A stretch of DNA of 33,383 bases from an uncultured Lachnospiraceae bacterium (GCA_948441955.1 CAOJQZ010000022.1:1-33383), one strand, 5' to 3'. Positions 25,032 to 33,383 are shown, counted from the stretch's first letter. Program-made: numbers and translations. The notes: a model not told the origin generated them from the letters alone.

Positions 25032-25814
25032 TTATATAACGGTAAAGGGATGTCTTACCGGCGCTTTCTCTACCTTAATATCCGGAAAGCTCTCTTCCAG
25101 ATACTGCTTTACGTCTTCCAGAAATATATGCTCAAGACCATAATGTCCGGCATCAATAACAGCCAACCCCTGAGCCTGGGCGTCTATTCCCTCATGATGT
25201 CCGATATCTCCGGTAATAAGCACATCTGCGCCCCTTAAGATCGCCTCACCTATCACGCTTTTCCCAGAACCCGGGCAAATCGCCATACGCCTGATTATCT
25301 TGTTTTGATTTCCAAATACTCTTACGGAATCCAGCAAAAACGCACTCTTCACCTGCATGCACAACTCTCTGAGGGTAATGGATTCTATATCTGCAAGCTG
25401 CCCGATTCCTTCCGTCACACCATTCTGATCCGTACCGACTGCCTCCAGTACAGAACCGCTTTTTATCCCCAGCTGTTCAAGAGAAAGGATTCCCATTCTC
25501 TTTACGTCATAATTCGTGTGCATAGCATAATAAGATATGTCGTGGGAAATCAGCTTAAGAACCCTGCTCCCGATAAAATTAAAATTTGTCACCGCTTTAA
25601 GTCCCCCAAAGATAAGAGGATGATGGGTAATAAGCATATCTGCGCCAGTGTCTGCCGCAGCATCAATCACCTCGTCCCCGGCATCCAGCGCTACATAAAT
25701 GGATTTTACCTCCTTATCATCACGGCCTGCAAGCAGTCCTACGTTATCCCATTCAAGGGCCGCCGCAGGCGGATACATTCTTTCTATCACCGATATAATA
25801 TCTTTACACAGCAT
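25032..25814 (-). CDS. Nif3-like dinuclear metal centre protein
   Basis: 260 aa, of the Nif3/YqfO family (GTP cyclohydrolase I type 2-like). H64 and H65 (HHPLIF), D103 (HTNYD), and a late GHYGLEH with histidine and glutamate are the metal-binding signature. It is the compact form without the PII-like insert of YqfO. The start at 25814 has GGAGGA at 25822-25827, seven bases ahead; the longer frame to 25853 is rejected. It overlaps the trmK stop by 11 bases. The function of the family is not settled; its place next to trmK is widely conserved in Firmicutes. Confidence 0.92.
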   Translation of the reverse strand: MLCKDIISVIERMYPPAAALEWDNVGLLAGRDDKEVKSIYVALDAGDEVIDAAADTGADMLITHHPLIFGGLKAVTNFNFIGSRVLKLISHDISYYAMHTNYDVKRMGILSLEQLGIKSGSVLEAVGTDQNGVTEGIGQLADIESITLRELCMQVKSAFLLDSVRVFGNQNKIIRRMAICPGSGKSVIGEAILRGADVLITGDIGHHEGIDAQAQGLAVIDAGHYGLEHIFLEDVKQYLEESFPDIKVEKAPVRHPFTVI

Positions 25815-26517
25815 CTTGTGTTCCTCCATAACATGCCAGGGCTCTCCCTGCATATTCGATCTCGCATGTAATCTCCCTTATACGCATCTGCGTTTTCTCT
25901 GTCTTTTTGTGTTCCGTCAGCTGTCTCAAAATGTCTTCCTTAAGTCTTATCTCACGCCTAAGGTACTCATAAAGCACGGGGTGATGTTTCTCCAGAAGTC
26001 TCTTTCCATAGAGATATTCCCATTCCTCATAAGGCTCTGGCGCTCCATGGATCACCTGCATCATGGGATAATATTTCCCGTTCTCTTCTACCATCTCTTC
26101 CTGTACAATCCGAAGTCCATGTTGGTTAATATACGCTCTGACTCTGCCAAGCTCTGACTGGGGCTGTAAAATCATACTTTTCAGACTATGTATCATTTCC
26201 TTTCCTTCCGAAAGAATTTTTATGACAAGGGCCCCTCCCATGCCGGCGGCAATCACTGTATCTACTTCTTTACTCCTGACATTTAAAAGCCCGTCCGACT
26301 TACGGACTTCAATCTGTTCCTTTAGTCCACATGCCGCTATATATCTCTCTGCCCGTTTAAGGGGCCCGTCATTAATATCCAGTGCAAGCACCTTAGAAGC
26401 AATTCCCTGCTGAATAAGATAAACAGGAACATATCCATGATCTGTTCCTATATCTGCAACAGAGGCGCCCTCTGTCACAAGACCTGCAACTGCATAAAGT
26501 CTTTTTGATAGTTCCAT
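25804..26517 (-). CDS. trmK: tRNA (adenine-22-N1)-methyltransferase
   Basis: 237 aa. SAM-dependent methyltransferase that makes m1A22 in bacterial tRNAs. The SAM loop DIGTDHGYVP starts at residue 22; AGMGG and QPQSE are the family blocks; the C-terminal third forms a charged coiled-coil domain (EHKKTEKTQM). It follows rpoD by 13 bases and overlaps the start of the nif3-like gene, a near-universal trmK-nif3 pairing. Confidence 0.95.
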   Translation of the reverse strand: MELSKRLYAVAGLVTEGASVADIGTDHGYVPVYLIQQGIASKVLALDINDGPLKRAERYIAACGLKEQIEVRKSDGLLNVRSKEVDTVIAAGMGGALVIKILSEGKEMIHSLKSMILQPQSELGRVRAYINQHGLRIVQEEMVEENGKYYPMMQVIHGAPEPYEEWEYLYGKRLLEKHHPVLYEYLRREIRLKEDILRQLTEHKKTEKTQMRIREITCEIEYAGRALACYGGTQDAV

Positions 26518-26530
26518 AGGCGCCTCTTTC

Positions 26531-27649
26531 CTAATCTAAATAGTCTCTTAATTTTCTGCTGCGGCTTGGATGACGCAGCTTCCGTAATGCTTTTGCCTCA
26601 ATCTGTCTGATACGCTCTCTGGTGACATCAAATTCCTTTCCTACCTCCTCAAGCGTACGGGCTCGTCCGTCATTCATCCCAAAACGGAGCCGCAGAACCT
26701 TCTGCTCCCTGTCTGTGAGAGTATCTAAGACTTCATCCAGCTGTTCTTTCAATAAAGTCTGCGCCGCCGCTTCAGCCGGCACAGGTACATTATCGTCCTG
26801 AATGAAATCCCCAAGATGGCTGTCCTCCTCCTCGCCAATAGGCGTTTCGAGAGATACCGGCTCCTGAGATATCTTGAGAATCTCACGGACTCTCTCTACA
26901 GGCATGTCCAGCTCTTCGGCAATTTCCTCCGGCGCAGGCTCACGCCCCAGCTCCTGCAAAAGCTGTCTGGACACACGGATTAGTTTATTAATTGTCTCTA
27001 CCATATGCACCGGAATACGGATCGTTCTTGCCTGATCGGCAATGGCCCTTGTAATTGCCTGACGAATCCACCAGGTCGCATAAGTGCTGAACTTGAAACC
27101 TTTGTGATAATCAAATTTTTCAACTGCTTTGATAAGTCCCAGATTTCCCTCCTGAATCAGATCCAGAAATAACATTCCGCGCCCCACATAGCGCTTCGCA
27201 ATACTGACAACAAGACGAAGATTTGCTTCCGCCAGACGCTTCTTGGCGCTCTCGTCGCCGTCAGCCATTCTCTTTGCGAGATCTACCTCCTCATCCGCCG
27301 TGAGAAGAGGGACTTTACCTATCTCTTTTAAATACATCCGTACCGGATCCTCAATACTGATTCCATCCGGTACCGACAGATCAAGCTTTTCCATATCTAC
27401 GTCTTCAGCATCTGTCAATACAATGTCGGCGTCATCCACATCCAGATCGTCCACATCCCCACTGATTCTCAGCACGTCGATATTATGTGCCTCCAGATGT
27501 TCGAAAACCTTCTCCATCTGCTCTGCATCCAGCTCCATATCCGAAAAAAAATCATTAATTTCCTGAATCTCCAGAATGCTTTTTTTTCTTTTACCAAGAG
27601 TCACAAGTTCCTTCAGCTTCTCTTCCAATCTTACCGTGTTTTCTTCCAT
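26531..27649 (-). CDS. rpoD: Primary sigma factor RpoD/SigA
   Basis: 372 aa, the Firmicute SigA type (short region 1.1). Residues 1-62 contain region 1.1, then a short acidic linker and region 1.2 (DPVRMYLKEIG, 101-111). Region 2 runs from about 138 to 215, including the core-binding DLIQEGNLGL and the -10 reading FSTYATWWIRQAITRA. Regions 3 and 4 follow, with the helix-turn-helix VTRERIRQIEAKALRKL near the end for -35 contact. It follows dnaG by 39 bases and precedes trmK by 13. The typical primase-sigma pairing shows the macromolecular-synthesis operon. Confidence 0.98.
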   Translation of the reverse strand: MEENTVRLEEKLKELVTLGKRKKSILEIQEINDFFSDMELDAEQMEKVFEHLEAHNIDVLRISGDVDDLDVDDADIVLTDAEDVDMEKLDLSVPDGISIEDPVRMYLKEIGKVPLLTADEEVDLAKRMADGDESAKKRLAEANLRLVVSIAKRYVGRGMLFLDLIQEGNLGLIKAVEKFDYHKGFKFSTYATWWIRQAITRAIADQARTIRIPVHMVETINKLIRVSRQLLQELGREPAPEEIAEELDMPVERVREILKISQEPVSLETPIGEEEDSHLGDFIQDDNVPVPAEAAAQTLLKEQLDEVLDTLTDREQKVLRLRFGMNDGRARTLEEVGKEFDVTRERIRQIEAKALRKLRHPSRSRKLRDYLD

Positions 27650-27688
27650 GTAGTGTCCATCCTCTCATTGCTTGTATATATTTTATCC

Positions 27689-29464
27689 TTAATTAATAGA
27701 AATATGCAGTTTACCTGGGTTCTCAAGCTCTCTTTTCGCTGTCATCAGGCGCTGAAGACCTTCGATATCTGTCACATCCAGCCTCTTTGCCAGTTCTTCG
27801 ATACTGTGCTTCTTCACCCTGATGACCGTTTCAGTTAACGCCTTCTCCTGTTCCCTCACAGTAGACAGCTCCCTGATTCTTGTATGAAACAATCCCGCCA
27901 CCTCCCGGTGCTCTTCCTCATCCGTAAAATGATTCATGATCGCCGCCGGATTAAGCTCCCGCCTCTCATATTGTTCATATAAAAGAGACGCAACTGTCCG
28001 GTACAGCCCTTCTGAGAAGTCCTCCGGTGTAATCAGTTTATAAATCTGGCGGAAAACATCTTCATCCGACGCCATCCATGTAAGAAGTATCTTCTGGGAT
28101 CTGACGACCGCATCCTCCTTCTCCTTATCCTTCCTTCTTGGAGGCTTTGGCCTTGACACCGGCTTTGCCAGGCCGGTTTGAACCGCTGTCCGCATCACCA
28201 GCTTCTTAAGCTCCTCATATCCCACATGATATTTCTCAGCAGCTGCCTGTATATAATTATTTCTTTCAATCTCTTCATCAAATTCAGCAAGCCTCCCCGC
28301 CGCTTCCCGCATGAAGCCTGTCCGTCCCTCCGGAGACGACATATCATAGTTCTTCTCAAGTACCGCCAGACTGAACATGAAACCATTTCCCGCCTTTTGT
28401 ATCCGCTCCTCAAAGGCCTCTTTCCCCAGCTCTTTCATAAATTCATCCGGATCCTTATATGGCTCCATGCGGATAACCCGTGTCGTAATCCCTGCCTCTC
28501 TTAAAATTGGAACTGCACGCAGCGCCGCCTTCGTTCCAGCCTCGTCGCTGTCATAAGTTAAGTATGCCTCATTCACATAACGCTTAATCAGCGAAGCATG
28601 TCCCGGTGTCAGCGCTGTTCCCAGAGATGCCACTGCATTGGTAAAGCCTGCCTGGTGAAGCGAGATCACGTCCATATATCCCTCGCATATAAGAAAATAA
28701 GGCTTTCTCGATGTCCTTGCACGATTCAGTCCATACAGATTACGGCTTTTATCAAAAATCATCGTTTCCGGCGAATTCAAATATTTTGGCTTTCCATCTC
28801 CCATTACACGGCCTCCGAAACCAATCACGCGGCTGTTCACATCCATGATAGGAAACATAACTCTGTTCCAAAACTTATCATAAACACCTTGTTTTTCATC
28901 CACACTGATAAGTCCTGCCTGAGAAATATATTCATCCTTATATCCCCTGGCCTTCAGATACTGATACAAATCATTACTGTATTTGTTAGAAAATCCCAAT
29001 CCAAAGGACTTAATGGTATCGTCACTAAGCCCCCGTTCCGTCAGATATGTACGTGCATGGGTACCTCCTGTTCCCTTCAGCTGTACGTAAAAATACCGGG
29101 CCGCCATTTTATTGATCTCAAGCAGAACCGCCTTTATATCTGCTCTCTGTCTGGCCTCCTTTGAATATTCCTGCTCAGGAAGCTCTACTCCCGCGCGTTC
29201 TGCAAGGAGCTTAAGCGCCTCCACAAAAGAATAGTTCTCATACTCCATCAAAAAAGTAAATATATTCCCTCCGGCGCCGCAGCCAAAGCAGTAATACATC
29301 TGTTTCTGTCTGCTCACGGAAAATGACGGCGATTTCTCATTGTGAAACGGGCATAATCCAAAATATGAGCTTCCTTTCTTTGTGAGTCTCACATATCCGG
29401 AGATCACATCGACAATATCATTTTTTGCACGTACTTCTTCAATCAGTTCATCTGGATAATACAT
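27689..29464 (-). CDS. dnaG: DNA primase
   Basis: 591 aa. It synthesises RNA primers at replication forks. The zinc-binding domain has C38, H41, C59 and C62; the catalytic toprim core shows CEGYMDVI with the catalytic glutamate and YDSDEAG. The C-terminal helicase-interaction domain is complete. The start is set at 29464, with AAGGG eight bases upstream; an ATG 27 bases earlier has no clear ribosome site. It follows dgt by 59 bases and precedes rpoD. Confidence 0.97.
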   Translation of the reverse strand: MYYPDELIEEVRAKNDIVDVISGYVRLTKKGSSYFGLCPFHNEKSPSFSVSRQKQMYYCFGCGAGGNIFTFLMEYENYSFVEALKLLAERAGVELPEQEYSKEARQRADIKAVLLEINKMAARYFYVQLKGTGGTHARTYLTERGLSDDTIKSFGLGFSNKYSNDLYQYLKARGYKDEYISQAGLISVDEKQGVYDKFWNRVMFPIMDVNSRVIGFGGRVMGDGKPKYLNSPETMIFDKSRNLYGLNRARTSRKPYFLICEGYMDVISLHQAGFTNAVASLGTALTPGHASLIKRYVNEAYLTYDSDEAGTKAALRAVPILREAGITTRVIRMEPYKDPDEFMKELGKEAFEERIQKAGNGFMFSLAVLEKNYDMSSPEGRTGFMREAAGRLAEFDEEIERNNYIQAAAEKYHVGYEELKKLVMRTAVQTGLAKPVSRPKPPRRKDKEKEDAVVRSQKILLTWMASDEDVFRQIYKLITPEDFSEGLYRTVASLLYEQYERRELNPAAIMNHFTDEEEHREVAGLFHTRIRELSTVREQEKALTETVIRVKKHSIEELAKRLDVTDIEGLQRLMTAKRELENPGKLHISIN

Positions 29465-29523
29465 ATGCCACACCCTTTTCACTACCCTCATATATAATAT
29501 TCGACAAAGGCGCTTTATTTCCT

Positions 29524-30531
29524 TTAAAAATTCCAGGATTCCGGTACAAAATACTCTTCAAATTTTTTCACGGCATAATTATCTGTCATACCGGCTATAT
29601 AATCACATACGGTCTGTTCTTCCGTCATATCCTTATTCTTTAATCTGTCAAGAAATTGTTCCGGAAGCAGCTCTATATGCTTCATATAATACTCATATAG
29701 ATTTGCAACCATATGTACAGCTTTCTCTTCTTCCCTCTTTGCCGCCGGATTTTGATAAACGTTCACAAACATAAACCTTCGAAGCCCCGCCATTGCCTCC
29801 GCCACCTCCGGCGACATCTGGATTGCCGGAAGATCCATGCTGTTGGTAATTACATTGTGCACCATCGTATCCAGCCGCATTCTGGTAGATGTCCCTAAAA
29901 TCCTGGTATATTCGGCCGGAATGTCTTCCTCCTTTAAAAGGCCGCCGCGAATAGCATCATCAATATCGTGATTAATATACGCTATCTTATCTGAAAGACG
30001 CACAATCTCCCCCTCCAGAGTCTGCGGCTTCCCACTTGTCTTATGATTTCTGATCCCATCCAGAACCTCCCAGGTGAGATTAAGGCCCCTGCCCTGCTTT
30101 TCCAGATATTCCACAACACGTACGCTCTGAACATTATGCTGAAATCCAAAGGGATTCACTTTATTTAATGCCCGCTCTCCTGCATGGCCGAAGGGGGTAT
30201 GGCCAAGATCGTGCCCAAGGGCTATCGCTTCCACAAGATCCTCATTAAGCTTAAGGGCCTTAGCAATTGTACGCGCATTCTGGGATACCTCCAATGTATG
30301 TGTAAGCCGTGTCCGGTAATGATCTCCCTTCGGAAGTAAAAACACCTGTGTTTTCTGTTTCAGACGCCGAAAAGCCTTGCAGTGCAGGATTCTATCCCTG
30401 TCTCTTTGAAAGACCGGACGGATATCGCACTCCTGCTCCTCATCCCTTCTGCCTCTTGACTTACTGCTGAGCGCAGCGTACGGACTTAAATATGCGGTCT
30501 CCCTTTCCTCCAGCTGTTCCCTGATCGTCAT
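29524..30531 (-). CDS. dgt: Deoxyguanosinetriphosphate triphosphohydrolase-like
   Basis: 335 aa HD-domain dNTPase: it cuts dGTP (or other dNTPs) into deoxynucleoside and tripolyphosphate. HD-site residues H78 (RLTH), H107-D108 (ALGHDLGH) and D181 (LSDKIAYINHD) are intact. Start FxRxxDRxL and C-K-A-F-R-R-L (51-57) are also family markers. It lies three bases after the PPK2 stop and 59 before dnaG; dgt-dnaG adjacency is common in clostridia and fits control of dNTP level near replication initiation. The short form lacks the longer C-terminus of E. coli Dgt. Confidence 0.95.
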   Translation of the reverse strand: MTIREQLEERETAYLSPYAALSSKSRGRRDEEQECDIRPVFQRDRDRILHCKAFRRLKQKTQVFLLPKGDHYRTRLTHTLEVSQNARTIAKALKLNEDLVEAIALGHDLGHTPFGHAGERALNKVNPFGFQHNVQSVRVVEYLEKQGRGLNLTWEVLDGIRNHKTSGKPQTLEGEIVRLSDKIAYINHDIDDAIRGGLLKEEDIPAEYTRILGTSTRMRLDTMVHNVITNSMDLPAIQMSPEVAEAMAGLRRFMFVNVYQNPAAKREEEKAVHMVANLYEYYMKHIELLPEQFLDRLKNKDMTEEQTVCDYIAGMTDNYAVKKFEEYFVPESWNF

Positions 30532-30534
30532 GTA

Positions 30535-32046
30535 TTATCCCCTCTTTTCTTCCTCCTTAAGGCGGTTTTCAATCGCATTTACCACAGTCTCCAGCACCTT
30601 GATTCTCGCATAATATTTACAGTTGCCTTCTACTACAATCCACGGCGCGTTTGGTGTAGATGTGCGGATCAGCATCTCATTTACAGCTTCTTCATACTGC
30701 TCCCATTTTTCACGGTTTCTCCAATCCTCATCTGTGATCTTCCATTGCTTTTCCGGATTCTCCTGACGTGCCTTAAATCTTCGTTCCTGTTCATCTCGAT
30801 CGATCTGAAGCCAGAATTTTATAACAATAGCTCCCGCGTCTGTAAGATCACGCTCCATGTCATTTATCTCTTTATAAGCTCTCTGCCACTCCTTTTTACT
30901 GCAGAAGCCTTCAATCCTTTCCACCATCACACGTCCATACCATGTCCTGTCAAATATGGTTACATGTCCTGCCTTGGGCATATCATTCCAGAAACGCCAC
31001 AGGTAATGATGGGCACGTTCTATTTCATTCGGCGATGCCGTCGGGTGCACCACATAACCTCTCGGATCCATATGCTCTGTCAGACGCTTAATCGCTCCTC
31101 CCTTACCGCCGGCATCCCAGCCTTCAAATCCCAGAACCATCGGAATCCTCCTGCGGTACAGCTCTCCGTGGAGTTTTTCCATCTTCTTTTGTAAGGATTT
31201 AAGGCGCTGCTTATATTCCTCCTTCGAATACTTCAGAGACAGATCTGCCTTTGTAAGAATGGACTCAGCCAGCATTGTTTTATCTTCTGCCACATTACTT
31301 TCACCCGCCGCCTCCGTATTTCCTCTGCTTTTCTTCACCTCTTTGACTTTCTGTTCCAAAGTCTGTATAACGGCCGCATAGATCTTTGCAGTGGCAAATT
31401 TACGGTCTACAGCCTCTATGATATTCCACGGCGCATAATCTGTATCCGTTTGGGCCAGCATCTCCTCGTGCATCATCTGATAGCGGTCAAACTGTTTGTT
31501 GCGCTTCAAGTCTCCTTCACTCACACGCCATGCAGTTTCCTTTGACCTCATCAGTTTTTTAAACCTCTTCTTCTGCTCCTTTTTATCTATAGCAAGAAAA
31601 ATCTTAATCAACACGATTCCGCCGTCTGTAACCTGCTCCTCGAAGGAACAGATCGAACGAAACGCAGCCGCCACATCTTTCTCCTTCGTCTTTCCGTCAA
31701 ACCGATCCTTCAGCACCTTCCGATACCAGCTGCTGTCATAGATACAAATTCTTCCCTCCGCCGGCATCTTCGTCCAGAATCTCCACAAAAACGGATAAAA
31801 TTTTTCTTCCTGGGTTTCCTTCTTTACCGCATGGACCTCAAAACCTCTGGGATCAAGGGCCTGAATAAGGTGTCCGATCTGTACGCCCTTTCCTGCTGCG
31901 TCATAACCCTCAAATGCAATCATAACCGGAATCCCAAGCTCTTTACATTCTCTTTGAAGCCTTCCAAGCCTTCCTTCCAATACTGTTATCTTTTCCTTAT
32001 ACTCGGCCTTGCCTAAAGCCTTTGTTAAATCCAGTTTCTCTAACAT
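30535..32046 (-). CDS. Tandem PPK2 polyphosphate:(A)MP phosphotransferase
   Basis: 503 aa made of two homologous PPK2 domains (about residues 10-235 and 270-500). Walker A is GYDAAGKG (47-54) in the first and GWDAGGKG (309-316) in the second. Motif B is FDRTWYGR (365-372) in the second but YDSSWYRK (103-110) in the first, so the first lacks the arginine. This fits class II PPK2, where only one half is active and AMP is phosphorylated with polyphosphate. The linker is charged and variable. It heads dgt-dnaG-rpoD with its own -10 (32105-32110) and AAGGAG before the start. The direction of the reaction and preferred nucleotide are inferred from family. Confidence 0.9.
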   Translation of the reverse strand: MLEKLDLTKALGKAEYKEKITVLEGRLGRLQRECKELGIPVMIAFEGYDAAGKGVQIGHLIQALDPRGFEVHAVKKETQEEKFYPFLWRFWTKMPAEGRICIYDSSWYRKVLKDRFDGKTKEKDVAAAFRSICSFEEQVTDGGIVLIKIFLAIDKKEQKKRFKKLMRSKETAWRVSEGDLKRNKQFDRYQMMHEEMLAQTDTDYAPWNIIEAVDRKFATAKIYAAVIQTLEQKVKEVKKSRGNTEAAGESNVAEDKTMLAESILTKADLSLKYSKEEYKQRLKSLQKKMEKLHGELYRRRIPMVLGFEGWDAGGKGGAIKRLTEHMDPRGYVVHPTASPNEIERAHHYLWRFWNDMPKAGHVTIFDRTWYGRVMVERIEGFCSKKEWQRAYKEINDMERDLTDAGAIVIKFWLQIDRDEQERRFKARQENPEKQWKITDEDWRNREKWEQYEEAVNEMLIRTSTPNAPWIVVEGNCKYYARIKVLETVVNAIENRLKEEEKRG

Positions 32047-32104
32047 AATTTTACTCCTTCTGTTATCTGTCGCTTCCCATTTCGTTCACATTTATCTTTA
32101 TATA

Positions 32105-32110
32105 ATTATA
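32105..32110 (-). promoter_or_regulatory. -10 of the PPK2-dgt-dnaG-rpoD operon promoter
   Basis: TATAAT on the minus strand, about 58 bases before the PPK2 start. No good -35 is seen at 16-18 bases upstream. The gap between 32047 and 32240 holds this -10 and the terminator of the preceding gene; no coding signal seems real there. Confidence 0.5.
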
Positions 32111-32172
32111 CACCAAAAATGGCATAAATACAGACTTTTTCATAGTTTTACGCAATATCGGTATTCCATCAT

Positions 32173-32214
32173 ATAAAAAATTAGAAACTGTCCCGAAAGT
32201 CTCTGAACAGCTTC
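32173..32214 (-). terminator. Intrinsic terminator after the 111-aa gene
   Basis: On the minus strand GAAGCTGTTC (32214-32205) pairs with GGACAGTTTC (32193-32184), ten pairs with two G-U, around an 11-base loop. TAATTTTTT follows at 32183-32173. It lies 26 bases past the stop. Confidence 0.7.
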
Positions 32215-32240
32215 TAAATGTTTTCTTATACCTGTATATT

Positions 32241-32576
32241 TTATTTGAAGAGCTCATAAAATCTCTTTTTTCTGGACTTAATAGATTTTTTAGATGCAGA
32301 ACCCTCCTCATATAGGCCCCTTGACCTTCTTCGGAGATTAAGGATTTCCTTTTGGAGCTGGCAAACCGTTTCTTTCGATTTGCACAAATTAAACGGAACA
32401 TCTATATCACGAAATCTGGCACGAAGCCTTCCAAATTCCAAATCGCTCATATCCTGCTCGCTGTTAAGAACACGTCCCTCAAATACGTCCTCCAGTATAT
32501 CCCTCATTTTAATGAACTTTGCAGGATTATCCGAATACATTGCGCTCACCTGTTCCATGATTTCTCTTTTTTCCAT
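32241..32576 (-). CDS. Uncharacterised 111-aa basic protein
   Basis: I do not recognise this family. It begins MEKREIMEQVSAMYSDNPAKF, probably all-alpha, with a conserved-looking LEFGRLRARFRDIDVPFNLC stretch (67-86), a helix with many Q/E/K (90-100), and a very basic C-terminal end (SASKKSIKSRKKRFYELFK). There is no signal peptide or membrane helix, and a single cysteine is visible at C86. AAGGAG lies 11 bases before the ATG at 32576, which is a bit far; an ATG at 32558 is an alternative. A good promoter (32626-32654) and a terminator flank it, so it looks like a genuine single-gene unit. Confidence 0.65.
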   Translation of the reverse strand: MEKREIMEQVSAMYSDNPAKFIKMRDILEDVFEGRVLNSEQDMSDLEFGRLRARFRDIDVPFNLCKSKETVCQLQKEILNLRRRSRGLYEEGSASKKSIKSRKKRFYELFK

Positions 32577-32625
32577 ATTTAACCGTTCTCCTTACCGTAT
32601 CTGCAAACTGACTATATCCCTTTAT

Positions 32626-32654
32626 ATAATACCATATTTCTGTTGCTGTTGCAA
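32626..32654 (-). promoter_or_regulatory. SigA-type promoter of the 111-aa gene
   Basis: On the minus strand TTGCAA (32654-32649), 17-base spacer, TATTAT (32631-32626), 50 bases before the ATG. Confidence 0.65.
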
Positions 32655-32701
32655 TCATACATCTTGAGAAATTGTGAAAGCGGCTGCCCGATTGGAAAGA
32701 A

Positions 32702-33358
32702 TTATCCGTCAAAGGAATTTATATACTTTGCACATTGAAAGGATGGATTATCGACCAGTTCAACATCTGCCAACGGCTGCTCAATACCTAAGCTATCCAA
32801 AAGATACCGTATATCAAGTAACACTTCTTTTGCTGTATAAGCAGAAATGGAATACTCTTTATAGGCAGGGTTCCTATGATTAATTCTCTTATGTACTCCC
32901 ATCTCCACAAGAACAGTTTCTAAATCTACTCTGTTCTCTAAAGCCATCTGTACGCTTTTAAATTGAAAATAGCCGTAAATTGATACTTTCATTATCTCAT
33001 CTGTTTTCCATATTTGTTCGTAGTAATCGATAAAGGACATATTCTTCGGTACAGGATTTTTTATTCTCTGCAATATTTCACTCACCATTTTCTGGATACT
33101 TTTTAATTCTCTTTTATACCCTGCATATTGCCAAATACTTACTGCAAACCTATTCACCAGCAATTCCTGTCTTAAGCCAGTTATATCTGAATCATAGTGC
33201 ATACAAAGACAGTGGCCATATTCATGAATAATATTGTACCAGTGAAAATAAAAATCGAATTTATATTGAATGTTTTCAAATCCAAATAATTGGATAAAAG
33301 CCGCCTGCTGCTCCTTTGTTCCTTTTTCATATTGTCCAGAGTATATTTTATAACTCAC
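32702..33358 (-). CDS. Putative zinc metallopeptidase (HExxH), unknown family
   Basis: 218 aa from the GTG at 33358. The zinc-binding motif HEYGH is at residues 45-49, and E65 in ELLVNRFA (65-72) fits a third ligand, as in the ExxANxFA block of ImmA/IrrE-type peptidases. The rest is helical and charged, with a QFKSVQMAL stretch. It could be a regulatory protease, toxin-linked factor, or an orphan. GGAGGAAGGGAG lies just before the GTG. The GTG overlaps an ATGTGA start-stop, and the frame is open to the window edge, so the true start could be further out. It reads more A/T-rich than its neighbours. Function not assigned. Confidence 0.6.
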   Translation of the reverse strand: MSYKIYSGQYEKGTKEQQAAFIQLFGFENIQYKFDFYFHWYNIIHEYGHCLCMHYDSDITGLRQELLVNRFAVSIWQYAGYKRELKSIQKMVSEILQRIKNPVPKNMSFIDYYEQIWKTDEIMKVSIYGYFQFKSVQMALENRVDLETVLVEMGVHKRINHRNPAYKEYSISAYTAKEVLLDIRYLLDSLGIEQPLADVELVDNPSFQCAKYINSFDG

Positions 33359-33383
33359 ATGTATCTCCCTTCCTCCGCAAATT

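Noticed and set aside
32063..32401. 112-codon minus-strand frame overlapping the 111-aa gene
   Set aside because: It runs across the terminator at 32173-32214 and into the PPK2 promoter, so it is most likely a shadow.
1..33383. CRISPR array, tRNA/rRNA, insertion sequence, prophage, or toxin-antitoxin pair
   Set aside because: No direct repeat series, no cloverleaf in the gaps, no transposase or integrase and no phage genes were seen by eye.

Overview
The window looks like chromosomal core DNA from a spore-forming, low-to-mid GC Firmicute. The best fit by gene content and order is a Lachnospiraceae-type clostridium (Clostridium cluster XIVa). Pointers are spoIVA behind a DUF512 radical-SAM/der/plsY/gpsA block, a dgt-dnaG-rpoD-trmK-nif3 block, a divergent long PRPP synthetase, and strong AGGAGG-type ribosome binding sites. 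This assignment is from memory of families and neighbourhoods; no database was searched.

Layout. 1-990 (+): end of one ABC-2 type permease gene and a complete partner permease, overlapping ATGA, closed by a perfect 18-bp hairpin. 1333-3385 (+): a flavoprotein with an Isf-like cysteine cluster and a MATE efflux transporter. 3639-9535 (-): DUF512/radical SAM protein, der, plsY, gpsA and spoIVA, with a likely forespore/mother-cell (SigE-type) promoter just before spoIVA. 9731-10915 (+): PRPP synthetase, divergent from the previous operon and sharing a bidirectional terminator with the next. 10955-17718 (-): leuB-ilvD-ilvB-serC-serA, a mixed branched-chain and serine biosynthesis operon from one promoter. 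17808-18506 (-): deoD. 18638-21973 (-): an L,D-transpeptidase, tgt and yajC. 22188-23297 (+): aroC. 23337-32046 (-): two-domain PPK2, dgt, dnaG, rpoD, trmK, nif3-like and a nucleoside-kinase fusion, i.e. a macromolecular-synthesis operon. 32241-33358 (-): two unrecognised genes, a 111-aa protein and an HExxH putative zinc peptidase.

The genes are mostly housekeeping: phospholipid and ribosome assembly (plsY, gpsA, der), nucleotide supply (prs, deoD, dgt, PPK2), replication and transcription initiation (dnaG, rpoD), tRNA modification (tgt, trmK), amino acids (leuB, ilvD, ilvB, serC, serA, aroC), envelope (L,D-transpeptidase, yajC) and sporulation (spoIVA). I saw no tRNA, rRNA, CRISPR array, insertion sequence, prophage or riboswitch. 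I found no convincing new multi-gene system. The items most worth a second look are the SerA-like enzyme lacking the usual catalytic glutamate, the divergent PRPP synthetase, the degenerate first half of the PPK2 protein at the head of the dnaG-rpoD operon, the unknown radical-SAM/PDZ protein, and the two orphan genes at the right edge.
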